Part shown: in pieces, positions 1-7,675 of the stretch
Layout of the letters: each line of letters starts with the position of its first letter
Numbering within the stretch: position 1 is the first letter of the stretch
Assembly (NCBI RefSeq): GCF_004309355.1
Contig: NZ_BJCC01000016.1
Location: 1-64,000, forward strand
DNA from: Enterococcus florum
GTDB lineage: Bacteria > Bacillota > Bacilli > Lactobacillales > Enterococcaceae
DNA: 64,000 bases
Direction of reading: 5' to 3'
Program-made: the position numbers and the translations under genes
The notes under the pieces: generated by a model
What the model saw: the letters and a program-made list of their open reading frames with translations, nothing else
What the model was told of the DNA's origin: nothing
Databases searched by the model: none

Positions 1-1
1 A

Positions 2-21
2 GGAGTGGATTTCTCCACTCC
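2..21. repeat. Short perfect hairpin at window edge
   Basis: Arms GGAGTGGA (2-9) and TCCACTCC (14-21) form a perfect 8-bp stem with a 4-base loop. An A-run follows rather than a T-run, so it is not a plus-strand terminator. It lies inside the guaA-integrated element, upstream of its recombination genes. It could be the end of a terminator for DNA beyond base 1 or an integrase or relaxase site; nothing here decides. Confidence 0.5.
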
Positions 22-362
22 AAAAAAAGTCTAACTTTTTGGGGTCACTACAAAACTGAATAACTTTGTTGAGTACGTTTATTTCCAAGAAGAGCCGAGG
101 CACACTCGCGCCATGACTAGCGGAAGCGAATAAAGAGTGATGTCAACCTACCTGTTTCAGTAGGTGCGAAGACGATTGGGAAGACAATGATACTTCTGTA
201 AAGCTCGGCGTAAACTTGCGGAGAGGTGTAATACCTATGGACCTGACGAAACTATCGGTCGCTCAACGAAATAGAAAAATTTATTGATGCAGAGTAAAAA
301 TGATAAGCCTGATATAATGATGAGGAATATTGAAGTTTTTATTTTGCATAGGAAGGAGATAA
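22..362. other. Non-coding, possibly structured region before the element's recombination genes
   Basis: No convincing gene is seen. Several complementary segments suggest RNA structure: GCCGAG (94-99) with CTCGGC (204-209) encloses ACCTAC (146-151) with GTAGGT (160-165). Then come AGGT (224-227) with ACCT (233-236) and GACC (240-243) with GGTC (257-260). A TATAAT at 313-318 may be the -10 box of the next gene, but no good -35 box is seen. The region could be a leader RNA, an oriT-type element or integrase arm sites; it is not identified. Confidence 0.4.
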
Positions 363-563
363 ATGATCACAGTTACCAAAAAAGATTTAGTGAAGTTAGG
401 GTATGGAAATTCTTTTGCAGCAGATATTATCAAGAAAGCGAAGCAGTTAATGATTCAAAAAGGACACATCTATTACAAATCAAAAAAATTGGATCGCGTC
501 CCTGTCGAAGCGGTGGAAGAAATTCTAGGGATCAACTTGGCTGAATCCCACAATGAAGATTAG
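363..563 (+). CDS. DUF3173-type small protein, putative excisionase / directionality factor
   Basis: A 66-residue basic protein with a strong ribosome site (GGAAGGAG) just before the ATG. The pattern TKxDLVKLGYGNSFA near the N-terminus and VPVEAVEEILGI near the C-terminus match what I know of the DUF3173 family. That family is found beside tyrosine integrases in Firmicute integrative elements. It is not the Tn916 Xis sequence. By position and size it probably binds the element ends and helps direct excision, with the integrase 33 bp downstream likely co-transcribed. The role is inferred from context; no DNA-binding fold was tested. Confidence 0.65.
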   Translation: MITVTKKDLVKLGYGNSFAADIIKKAKQLMIQKGHIYYKSKKLDRVPVEAVEEILGINLAESHNED

Positions 564-596
564 TTTTTGCACTTGCGGAAGTGAGGAGTAAAAACA

Positions 597-1784
597 ATGA
601 GAAAAGATCCTATCAAAAAAGATAAAAAAGGACTTTATTATTTCAGAGCAAACCTTGGTTACGATAATCATGGGAAAAAGATCCAAAAGTATAAAAGTGG
701 ATTCAGAACGATCAAAGAAGCAAGAGAAGCCTATTCGAAATTATTACTTGAAACGCCAGAAACATTAAGTGAGACAAAGAAAAAAATGTTGTTCAAAGAT
801 TATGTTGAGGAAATATTTTTACCTTGGTACAAGACACAGGTAAAGATTAGGACTTATGAAAACCGTCTAAATTCTATCAAAAAGCATTTTTCATATTTTT
901 ACAAGTTACCAACAAATAAAATCGAACCGATTCATGTTCAAAATTGGCAATCCGAATTATTCAAGACCTTGAGCGCTTCTTATATACGAAACGTTCAAGG
1001 AATTTTCTCGATTGCAATGGATCGAGCCGTTGTTTTGGGATTAGCGGAAAAGAATCCATCGAAAATAGTTGGGAATGTGAAGAAACAGAAAACCAAGATC
1101 GATTTTTGGACGAAAGAAGAATTTGAAAAGGTCATCAGTTGTATCTACAAAGATGACTACTACCAACATTTCTTATATGTTTCCTTATGGTTTTTGTTCA
1201 TGACTGGTATGCGAATAGGAGAAGCAACTGCGATACAGTGGGAGGATATTGATTTTGAAACGGGTGTTTTGAAGATCGATAAGACTTTGTATTATAAAAA
1301 TTTGAATCACTATGAATTTGTTGAACCAAAGACAAAAGCTAGTACCAGATTTATCGTGTTGGATGATGATACATTGATGATTTTAAAAGAATGGAAAAAG
1401 GTACAAGAGGAAGTAGTGAAGACAGGTTTTGTGATGAGCTATAACGGTGCGCCAACACAAAAGCATACAATTAGCTATGCGATCACTAGATTCTCCAAGC
1501 TCGCAAATGTCCATCGAATCAAAATTCACGCGTTACGACACTCCCACGCCTCGCTGTTGATTCGGATGGGTGAAAATCCATTGATCATCAAAGAACGATT
1601 GGGGCACGAAGACATCGAAACGACACTTGGGACTTATGGACATCTTTATCCACATAGTAATTTTGAAGTGGCTTCAAAACTAAAAGGTGTCATCAGTGCA
1701 AAACATTCAATAACAAACTTAGACACATCCCCAACTAATCAACATACTGTTGGCTTTCTCCATAAGAATCAAAAAGTGCAATGA
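597..1784 (+). CDS. int: Tyrosine site-specific integrase of a guaA-targeted element
   Basis: A 395-residue phage-type integrase. An N-terminal arm-binding region (about 1-60) is followed by a SAM-like core-binding domain (about 65-160) and the catalytic domain (about 170-360). The catalytic set is visible: R206 in TGMRIGEA, a lysine near 245-247, H311 and R314 in HALRHSH, H337 in LGHEDIETT and nucleophile Y347 in TYGHLYP. It would join the element's circular form to the chromosomal site in guaA, whose 3' end lies 67 bp downstream in convergent orientation. Placement beside guaA is the arrangement of Tn5801-like elements and other guaA islands. The gene is full length and probably active. RBS GAGGAG supports the ATG at 597. 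Confidence 0.93.
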   Translation: MRKDPIKKDKKGLYYFRANLGYDNHGKKIQKYKSGFRTIKEAREAYSKLLLETPETLSETKKKMLFKDYVEEIFLPWYKTQVKIRTYENRLNSIKKHFSYFYKLPTNKIEPIHVQNWQSELFKTLSASYIRNVQGIFSIAMDRAVVLGLAEKNPSKIVGNVKKQKTKIDFWTKEEFEKVISCIYKDDYYQHFLYVSLWFLFMTGMRIGEATAIQWEDIDFETGVLKIDKTLYYKNLNHYEFVEPKTKASTRFIVLDDDTLMILKEWKKVQEEVVKTGFVMSYNGAPTQKHTISYAITRFSKLANVHRIKIHALRHSHASLLIRMGENPLIIKERLGHEDIETTLGTYGHLYPHSNFEVASKLKGVISAKHSITNLDTSPTNQHTVGFLHKNQKVQ

Positions 1785-1800
1785 AAGTGCAACTCTCAAC

Positions 1801-1843
1801 AAAAAAAGAGCTGAAACCCTTGATAAATAAGGGTTTCAAGCTC
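1801..1843 (-). terminator. Intrinsic terminator between int and guaA
   Basis: A stem of about 14 bp (1808-1821 with 1829-1843, one extra base) and a 7-base loop. Seen from the minus strand it ends in a run of seven T, so it terminates guaA. It lies on the element side of the attachment core, so the element appears to supply guaA's terminator. It may also stop int transcription from entering guaA antisense. Confidence 0.85.
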
Positions 1844-1851
1844 TACAACGA

Positions 1852-1863
1852 TTATTCCCACTC
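1852..1863 (-). other. att: Attachment-site core at the guaA stop codon
   Basis: On the minus strand the last codons of guaA read GAGTGGGAATAA. This is the conserved guaA 3' sequence that, from established knowledge of Tn5801-like elements, serves as the crossover core and is duplicated at both ends. Only this copy is in the window; the partner should lie left of base 1. Calling it an att site rests on the adjacent integrase. Confidence 0.75.
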
Positions 1864-3420
1864 AACCGTAGCTGGCGGCTTGCTCGTAATATCATACACA
1901 ATCCGATTCACATGATCCACTTCATTGACGATCCGCACAGAAATCTTTTGCAAGACATCCCATGGGATACGCGCGAAGTCGGCAGTCATGCCATCGATTG
2001 AGGTTACTGCACGGATACCGATTGTATAATCGTAAGTACGGCCATCACCCATAACACCAACGGAACGGATGCCTGGTAAGACAGTGAAGTATTGCCAGAT
2101 GTCGCGGTCTAAGCCGGCATTAGCGATTTCTTCTCTTAAGATTGCATCCGATTCTCGCACGATTTCTAGTTTTTCTTCGGTAATTTCACCAAGGACACGG
2201 ATACCTAAGCCTGGTCCTGGGAAAGGCTGGCGCCATACGATAGAGTCTGGCATGCCAAGCTGCGCTCCTAATTCGCGGACTTCATCCTTGAACAGGGTAT
2301 TTAATGGTTCGATCAGCTCAAATTGCATATCTTCTGGCAATCCACCTACGTTGTGGTGCGATTTGATAGTTTGAGCTGTTTCGGTACCTGATTCGATTAC
2401 GTCAGTATAAAGGGTTCCTTGGGCTAAGAAGGAAATGCCTTCTTTACCAGCTAGTTTGGTTGCTTCGTCATCAAACAGGTAAACAAATTCGTTCCCGATG
2501 ATTTTGCGTTTTTGTTCTGGGTCAGAGACACCAGCTAGTTTGTCTAAGAAACGGTCTTTAGCGTCAACACGGATAATGTTTAGGCCGAATTTTCCACCTA
2601 AAGCTTCCATTACCTGTTCGCCTTCGCCTTTACGCAACAAACCATGGTCAACAAAAATGGATGTTAATTGGTCGCCGATGGCTTTTTGCAGCAAGACACC
2701 TACGACTGATGAATCCACACCGCCGGATAAGCCTAGCAAAACTTTTTTATCGCCGACTTGTTCGCGGATTTTTGCGACTTGCATATCTATAAAGTTGTCC
2801 ATGCTCCAGTCGCCTTTGCAATGACAAACCTCAAAAGCAAAATGGCGCAGCAAATCGTTTCCGTATTCTGAGTGACGCACTTCCGCATGGTATTGGATAC
2901 CGTAGAAGTCGCGGGTGGTATCTTGAATAGAAGCGATTGGGCAGTCAGCAGAGGTTGCGACTGTTTCAAAGCCTTCTGGTACTTGAGTAACAAGGTCGCC
3001 GTGGCTCATCCAAACGGTTTGCTCTTTTGGTGTGCCCTCGAATAAAACAGCATCGTCAGCAGTAACCTCCAGCAAAGCTTTGCCGTATTCACGGTTTTGA
3101 GCTGGTTCAACTTTTCCGCCTAGGTTGTAAGTAATCAGCTGCATGCCGTAACAGATTCCCAAGATTGGAATACCTAGTTCAAAGATCGCAGGATCAATGG
3201 AGAAGGCACCTTCGTCATAGACACTGTTTGGTCCACCAGAAAGGATGATTCCCTTTGGCTTCATGGCTTTTACTTCTTCGGCAGTGATGCGGTGGCTCAA
3301 TAGTTCTGAGAAAACACCGAATTCACGGATACGACGAGTGATCAATTGGTTGTACTGGCTACCGTAGTCCAGCACAATGATTTTTTCAACGTCAGTCATT
3401 TCGTTGGCAACGTTTGTCAC
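1852..3420 (-). CDS. guaA: GMP synthase (glutamine-hydrolysing)
   Basis: A 522-residue enzyme that converts XMP, glutamine and ATP to GMP in purine synthesis. The N-terminal class-I amidotransferase domain shows GGPNS (62-66), nucleophile C90 in GICYGMQ, and H178/E180. The ATP pyrophosphatase domain has the SGGVDS loop (232-237), and the C-terminal dimerisation domain ends [12 protein letters not shown]. The start is GTG at 3420 with GAGGGA upstream; an ATG seven codons in is the alternative. The reading frame is intact although an element sits at its stop codon, as expected for an integrase that rebuilds the target. A short spacer separates it from coaA. Confidence 0.97.
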   Translation of the reverse strand: MTNVANEMTDVEKIIVLDYGSQYNQLITRRIREFGVFSELLSHRITAEEVKAMKPKGIILSGGPNSVYDEGAFSIDPAIFELGIPILGICYGMQLITYNLGGKVEPAQNREYGKALLEVTADDAVLFEGTPKEQTVWMSHGDLVTQVPEGFETVATSADCPIASIQDTTRDFYGIQYHAEVRHSEYGNDLLRHFAFEVCHCKGDWSMDNFIDMQVAKIREQVGDKKVLLGLSGGVDSSVVGVLLQKAIGDQLTSIFVDHGLLRKGEGEQVMEALGGKFGLNIIRVDAKDRFLDKLAGVSDPEQKRKIIGNEFVYLFDDEATKLAGKEGISFLAQGTLYTDVIESGTETAQTIKSHHNVGGLPEDMQFELIEPLNTLFKDEVRELGAQLGMPDSIVWRQPFPGPGLGIRVLGEITEEKLEIVRESDAILREEIANAGLDRDIWQYFTVLPGIRSVGVMGDGRTYDYTIGIRAVTSIDGMTADFARIPWDVLQKISVRIVNEVDHVNRIVYDITSKPPATVEWE

Positions 3421-3451
3421 AATTATTCCCTCTATTCTTATAGTTTTATTT

Positions 3452-3479
3452 CAAAAGTCGGGGCATGCCCGGCTTTTTA
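3452..3479. terminator. Weak terminator between coaA and guaA
   Basis: A 7-bp stem (3456-3462 with 3468-3474) and a 5-base loop. It has T-rich flanks on both strands: T5 on the plus strand and TTTT on the minus strand, where the stem has one C/A mismatch. It probably ends or attenuates coaA transcription before guaA. Confidence 0.5.
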
Positions 3480-3496
3480 TGCAGGTACGGGTGGTT

Positions 3497-4420
3497 CTAA
3501 TACTTGCGCAAATAGACTTCATCAATGATATGATGCTTGGCCTTGTGCAAGATGATATCAGCTCTGCCGCGCGTTGGCAAGATGTACTCTTTCAGGTTGA
3601 TCAGATTAACCTTTTCCCAGACATCTTCGGCCATGTCCAAGGCGGCTTTGCGGTCGCCGATAGCATACTGATAATAGTAGTTTTCCGGGTCCTGAAAGGC
3701 AGTATCCAGCAGGGCTTCAAAGCGCTCCAAATACCATTTTTCGATCAGACTTGGATGGGCATCGACAAACACGGAGAAATCAAAAAAGTCGCTGACATAG
3801 ATTTGTTCGTTGGCTGGCAGCTGCAAGGTGTTGATCCCTTCCACGATCAGAATGTCGGGCTGCTGGATCGATTCAAATTCGCCCTCCACGATGTCGTAAA
3901 CATTGTGGGAGTAGATCGGAATCTGAATGTTCTCTTCGCCGGATTTGATCTCGTTTAAAAAGGTGATCAGTTTCGCCATGTCATAGCTTTCAGGAAATCC
4001 TTTACGGTCCATGATCCCGCGTTCTTCCAAGACTTTATTTGGATACAAGAAACCATCAGTAGTAATCAATTGAACGTGCTGATGCTTGAATAATCGGCTC
4101 AGCAGGGTCTGCAGCAGACGGGCTGTCGTACTTTTCCCAACGGCCACACTGCCGGCGATTCCAATGATAAAAGGCGGTGTTTTGACGTATTTGTGCAAAA
4201 ACAGGCCTTTGCTCAGGTTCAGCGACTCGGATTCTTTTTTATACAAGTGGATCAGGTGACACAAGGGAATGTAGACATCTTCTACGTCCTTCATGGAGAT
4301 TCGGTCGTTCAAACTCCGGATACTATCCAATTCTTCCTCGGTCAACGGCATCTGGCCACTGGTATAAAAATCCTGCCATTGCTCTCGTGGAATCCGATAG
4401 TAGTTGATCTGCTCTTTCAT
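3497..4420 (-). CDS. coaA: Pantothenate kinase, type I
   Basis: A 307-residue cytosolic enzyme that phosphorylates pantothenate, the first committed step of coenzyme A synthesis. The P-loop GSVAVGKST is at 90-98. The body matches the bacterial CoaA/PanK-I family in length, with SYDMAKLITFLNEIKSG and EGINTLQLP as further family-like stretches. The ATG at 4420 has AGGAGG eight bases upstream. It is transcribed towards guaA, with about 290 bp of divergent promoter region between it and the next gene. In this family activity is usually feedback-inhibited by CoA; no transcriptional control is evident here. Confidence 0.95.
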   Translation of the reverse strand: MKEQINYYRIPREQWQDFYTSGQMPLTEEELDSIRSLNDRISMKDVEDVYIPLCHLIHLYKKESESLNLSKGLFLHKYVKTPPFIIGIAGSVAVGKSTTARLLQTLLSRLFKHQHVQLITTDGFLYPNKVLEERGIMDRKGFPESYDMAKLITFLNEIKSGEENIQIPIYSHNVYDIVEGEFESIQQPDILIVEGINTLQLPANEQIYVSDFFDFSVFVDAHPSLIEKWYLERFEALLDTAFQDPENYYYQYAIGDRKAALDMAEDVWEKVNLINLKEYILPTRGRADIILHKAKHHIIDEVYLRKY

Positions 4421-4708
4421 AGCGACCTCCTTTGATAACTGCGCTTATTCTACCATAAAAATCACGATAAAATGTGTTCTGCTCCTAAGAAATCCGAATA
4501 ATTTACGGGTACAAAAAGAGCATACGTCATTTTAGCCGAAAAAAGAGCCAAAAAGCTATCGGAATGACAGGAGTTTCACTGTTTTTTTAGGTACGGTCAC
4601 AACAGGGCGTGAGAAAATTCAGGAATGAACCGATAGCTAAATTTCCTTTCTCAATCATTCAAAAAAGCGGTATGATAAAAGCAACGGTTTTAAAAGGGGC
4701 GGGCGAAA

Positions 4709-5287
4709 ATGAAGAGACTGGAAGAAATGAGTTTGGAAGAACTGTGGGCATTGTTTCCGATTGTTTTGAAAGAGCACAGCTCGAACTACGTGAAGTGGTA
4801 CGAAGAAGAAAAACAGCGTTTGACGGATTTGTTCGCTGATTTTGAGATACAGCGGATCAGTCATATCGGCAGTACTTCTGTGGAAGGATTGATTGCTAAG
4901 CCGATCGTGGATATTTTGCTGGAATTTCCGGAAGGATATGACGTGGAGGGTGCAGCAACGCTCCTTCAAAATGCCGGCTGGATCTCCATGATCAAGGATA
5001 AGGAACGACAGAGGCTGGATTTGAACAAAGGCTATACACCAGAAGGTTTTGCGGAGAAGGTCTATCATTTGCACGTACGAGCTCTAGGGGACTGGGACGA
5101 GCTTTACTTCAGAGACTATTTACGCGAGTATCCGGAAGTCGCCCGGCGATATGAAGAATTGAAGCTGTCGCTGAAAAAAACATACGAACATGATCGCGAT
5201 GCGTACACAGATGCAAAATCAACATTCGTGCAGACATACAGTCAAAAAGCGCGGCAAGCATTTGGCCCACGCTATTTGCTTAAATAA
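4709..5287 (+). CDS. GrpB/UPF0157 family protein (nucleotidyltransferase fold)
   Basis: A 192-residue protein with the family signature ISHIGSTSVEGLIAKPIVDILLEF (G-S-T-(S/A)-V then KP-(I/V)-D-(I/L)) at roughly residues 52-75. It also has YHLHV and FRDYLREYPEVARRYEELK in the second half. Members share a nucleotidyltransferase-like core; the substrate is generally unknown, so no reaction is assigned. The start follows a purine-rich GGGGCGGG site. A TATGAT at 4671-4676 may be its -10 box. It is likely transcribed on its own or with the SGNH gene 54 bp downstream. Confidence 0.85.
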   Translation: MKRLEEMSLEELWALFPIVLKEHSSNYVKWYEEEKQRLTDLFADFEIQRISHIGSTSVEGLIAKPIVDILLEFPEGYDVEGAATLLQNAGWISMIKDKERQRLDLNKGYTPEGFAEKVYHLHVRALGDWDELYFRDYLREYPEVARRYEELKLSLKKTYEHDRDAYTDAKSTFVQTYSQKARQAFGPRYLLK

Positions 5288-5341
5288 AATGGGTGTTTCA
5301 TGCTATGATAAAGAGGAGAATGAATAAGAGGAGTAGACAGG

Positions 5342-5923
5342 ATGAAAAAAATCGTTTTATTTGGCGACAGTTTATTGACTGGTGTAATGAATGGTGAGAC
5401 CAGTGACATTTTGGATCGATATATTTTGGATGAGCTGACAGGTATGGGTTTTCCTGGTTATCAATTGGTTAAACTAGGCAAACGCGGCGAGACTTCTTCT
5501 GAAGGGTTGGCCCGAGTGGATGAAGCCGTGGAGGCAGAAGGGGATTTTGTAGTTATTTCTTTTGGAACCAATGATTCGTTAAAATCAGATGATTCGCTCG
5601 ACACATTTGGAGAAAACATCAAAAAGCTCGTTGGGGCTTTTGATGCATCGAAAGTTATTTTGTTGACGACTGGCTATATCAATACAGAGGTATATCCAGA
5701 TGGCGACAACGAACGGCAGCAGCTCTTCGCACAGAAAGCCAAAATGGCAGCGGCAGAAATGGACGTCAATGTGATCGATCTGTATCACCACATGACTGTT
5801 TATCCAGCACCAAAGGAGTTTTTGCAAACTTTTGACGGCATCCATCCGTCTGACGAAGGCTACCATTTTTTAGGGGCCTTGATTGCACGAGATATCAAAG
5901 AAAAATTAATCGCAGAAGGGTAA
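5342..5923 (+). CDS. SGNH/GDSL-type hydrolase (esterase or lipase)
   Basis: A 193-residue protein with all SGNH blocks. FGDSLLTG supplies catalytic S10, FGTNDS supplies N77, and DGIHPSDEGY supplies D165 and H168. There is no signal peptide, so it should act in the cytosol on a small ester or acylated metabolite that cannot be named from sequence. RBS GAGGAG precedes the ATG. An extended -10 (TGCTATGAT, 5301-5309) lies just upstream. Only 4 bases separate it from the following methyltransferase gene, so the two are probably co-transcribed and end at one terminator. Confidence 0.9.
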   Translation: MKKIVLFGDSLLTGVMNGETSDILDRYILDELTGMGFPGYQLVKLGKRGETSSEGLARVDEAVEAEGDFVVISFGTNDSLKSDDSLDTFGENIKKLVGAFDASKVILLTTGYINTEVYPDGDNERQQLFAQKAKMAAAEMDVNVIDLYHHMTVYPAPKEFLQTFDGIHPSDEGYHFLGALIARDIKEKLIAEG

Positions 5924-5927
5924 GTTT

Positions 5928-6530
5928 ATGACCAATCATTATTATTCAGAAAATCCTGATACTGCCCATGACTTAGAGCAGTGGTCCTTTGAGCTGGCTG
6001 GGAAAAATTTTCATTTTGTAACAGACAGTGGGGTATTTTCCCGTCAGACCGTGGATTACGGCTCAAGAGTGCTGATCGAGCATTTTGACGGGGAAAATCT
6101 GCCTGAGGGTGTAATCCTGGATGTGGGTTGCGGCTACGGACCGATTGGACTGGCGCTGGCTTATGCGACTGGCCGTTTCGTGGAAATGATCGACGTGAAC
6201 AATCGGGCGATTGAATTGGCCAAAAGCAACGCCAAACACAACGACATCGAGCAGGTAGATATCCATTCATCGGATATTTATTCCGACCTGCATCAGACAG
6301 CTTATGCGGCAATCGTAACCAACCCGCCGATTCGTGCCGGCAAGCAGGTTGTGCATCAGATTTTGAGCGATGCGGCGCCTCTTTTGAAAACCGGTGGCAG
6401 CTTGACCGTGGTCATCCAGAAAAAACAAGGCGCACCTAGTGCCAAAAAGCGGATGGAAGAGGTCTTCGGCAATGCCGAAATCGTGGCAAAGGACAAAGGG
6501 TATTACATTTTGCGAAGTATCAAAGAGTAA
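5928..6530 (+). CDS. RsmC-like class I methyltransferase (YbxB family)
   Basis: A 200-residue SAM-dependent methyltransferase closely resembling Bacillus YbxB, related to the catalytic half of 16S rRNA guanine-N2 methyltransferase RsmC. Motif I DVGCGYGPIG is at 65-74 and the catalytic NPPI at 132-135, followed by RAGK. The N-terminal HYYSxxP and DSGVFS blocks are typical. Unlike E. coli RsmC it lacks a duplicated N-terminal domain. In many Firmicutes the homologue sits between rplL and rpoB; here it is paired with a hydrolase. rRNA is the likely but unproven substrate. Confidence 0.85.
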   Translation: MTNHYYSENPDTAHDLEQWSFELAGKNFHFVTDSGVFSRQTVDYGSRVLIEHFDGENLPEGVILDVGCGYGPIGLALAYATGRFVEMIDVNNRAIELAKSNAKHNDIEQVDIHSSDIYSDLHQTAYAAIVTNPPIRAGKQVVHQILSDAAPLLKTGGSLTVVIQKKQGAPSAKKRMEEVFGNAEIVAKDKGYYILRSIKE

Positions 6531-6547
6531 CTCTTTGGTACTTTTTT
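6515..6547 (+). terminator. Terminator overlapping the methyltransferase stop codon
   Basis: A 13-bp stem (6515-6527 with 6531-6543, one G-T pair) is followed by a T-run. The three-base loop is exactly the TAA stop codon, so the last codons of the gene form the left arm. Confidence 0.92.
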
Positions 6548-6567
6548 CGCGTGGTATCTGAAAGAGC

Positions 6568-6597
6568 TTGCAAAAGAAGGGCGATTGCCTGTATAAT
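6568..6597 (+). promoter_or_regulatory. Candidate sorC promoter P1
   Basis: TTGCAA (6568-6573), an 18-base spacer and TATAAT (6592-6597). This is a good sigma-A match just after the upstream terminator and about 80 bp before the sorC start. Confidence 0.6.
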
Positions 6598-6616
6598 CAC
6601 ATTGACTCAATATATT

Positions 6617-6628
6617 TCACAAATGTGA
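6617..6628. promoter_or_regulatory. Candidate SorC operator upstream of sorC
   Basis: TCACAAATGTGA is a perfect inverted repeat with two central bases. An 11-base identical copy lies before sorD at 9252 and a one-mismatch copy at 9156, which points to one regulator acting at both promoters. It lies downstream of P1 and just before the -35 of P2. Confidence 0.6.
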
Positions 6629-6630
6629 TT

Positions 6631-6658
6631 TTGCGCAGTGAGTGTTTCAAAGTATAAT
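6631..6658 (+). promoter_or_regulatory. Candidate sorC promoter P2
   Basis: TTGCGC (6631-6636), a 16-base spacer and TATAAT (6653-6658), immediately before the AAGGAG ribosome site of sorC. It is weaker in the -35 than P1. The operator-like palindrome abuts it. Confidence 0.45.
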
Positions 6659-6674
6659 TTAAGGAGCAGAATGT

Positions 6675-7622
6675 ATGTACAAGGATGAGGATAAGCTCTT
6701 GGTTCGCATCGCCGAAATGTACTACCAAGAGGATAAGAATCAAAGCCAGATTTCGAAAGAATTGAATATCCACCGCAGTACCATCAGCCGTTTGCTGAAG
6801 CGATCGCGGGAGGAAGGGATCGTGACCATCTCCATCAATTACGATAAAGCTGGAACCTACGACCTTGAGAAGCAGCTGAAGGAACGCTTTGGTTTGGAGA
6901 AGGCGATCATCGTTCAGGCGGCGCCTGAGATGAACCGCACGCAAAAGGATAAGCTGCTTGCCAGCGGAGTCGGCGACTATTTAGCTGAAATTTTGGAGGA
7001 TGAGATGATCATCGGCTTTTCATGGGGTGAGACGATGGCGGCGATTCCTGAGGGCTTGGGCACCTATACGGTCAGCAATATCACCTGTATCCCAATGATC
7101 GGGGGCCCTTCCGGACGTCTGATCAGCGATTTTCATGTCAATACGATTACCTATGAAGCTTCGAAAAAGTTGAATGGCCGGGCTTTGCTGATCGATTCAC
7201 CGGCATTTCCTGATACAGTCTCTTTAAAAAAGGCCTTGATGGAAAATGAGTTCAACCAAGAATTAATCGACTATTGGCGCAAGCTGGACATTGCGATCTT
7301 AGGTATCGGCAGTCCGACCTTGCAGGCCAGCGAAAGCTGGAAGCAGTTCTATGGCGAAGATGTCTTGGCTTATTTGGAGGGCAAAAAGGTGATCGGTGAT
7401 GTGGTATCGCGCTTTTTCAACTTGGAAGGGCAGCACATCGACAACGAGCTGGATGACCGTTTGATCGGGATCGACATCAGTGATTTGAAACGCACCCCTT
7501 ACCGGATCGGGATCGCAGCGATGGTAGATAAAGCCGAAGCAATCGCCAGCGCATTAAAAGGCGGTTATATCAACGTGCTGGTAACGACGGAAGAAACAGC
7601 GATTGAAGTCTTGAAAAGATAG
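6675..7622 (+). CDS. sorC: SorC-family transcriptional regulator, probable sor operon regulator
   Basis: A 315-residue SorC/DeoR-type regulator. A Crp-like helix-turn-helix (about residues 18-45, with NQSQISKELNIHRSTISRLLKRSREEGIV) precedes a sugar-phosphate-sensing domain. That domain shows GFSWGETM, SNITCIPMIGGPSG and AILGIGSP. Family members respond to phosphorylated sugars or deoxyribose-5-phosphate. A deo target cannot be excluded because the nucleoside genes start 9 kb away. The sor operon is nearer, sorC begins the orthologous Klebsiella operon, and the same palindrome is present at both promoters, so sorbose is favoured. ATG 6675 has AAGGAG eight bases upstream. It ends in its own terminator. 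Confidence 0.8.
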   Translation: MYKDEDKLLVRIAEMYYQEDKNQSQISKELNIHRSTISRLLKRSREEGIVTISINYDKAGTYDLEKQLKERFGLEKAIIVQAAPEMNRTQKDKLLASGVGDYLAEILEDEMIIGFSWGETMAAIPEGLGTYTVSNITCIPMIGGPSGRLISDFHVNTITYEASKKLNGRALLIDSPAFPDTVSLKKALMENEFNQELIDYWRKLDIAILGIGSPTLQASESWKQFYGEDVLAYLEGKKVIGDVVSRFFNLEGQHIDNELDDRLIGIDISDLKRTPYRIGIAAMVDKAEAIASALKGGYINVLVTTEETAIEVLKR

Positions 7623-7642
7623 GTGATCAGCCTGTCTTTTTT
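7615..7642 (+). terminator. Terminator of the SorC-type regulator gene
   Basis: AAAGATAGG (7615-7623) pairs with CCTGTCTTT (7631-7639, one G-T pair) around a 7-base loop, and the T-run continues to 7642. The left arm overlaps the stop codon region, so the regulator is probably monocistronic. Confidence 0.8.
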
Positions 7643-7675
7643 GTTCTTGCCTTTAGGATGAAAGGGGGAAATCAA

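Noticed and set aside
363-563. Tn916 Xis as identity of the small gene before int
   Set aside because: The sequence does not resemble Tn916 Xis; it fits DUF3173, so only the positional role is proposed.
4565-4595. TTCACTGTTTTTTTA repeated here and at about 14826
   Set aside because: A single 15-base T-rich match between two intergenic regions, without flanking identity or clear hairpin; chance is likely.
6675-7622. Assigning the SorC-family gene as the deo operon regulator DeoR
   Set aside because: Bacillus DeoR belongs to the same family, but the shared palindromes and gene order favour the sor operon; kept only as an alternative.
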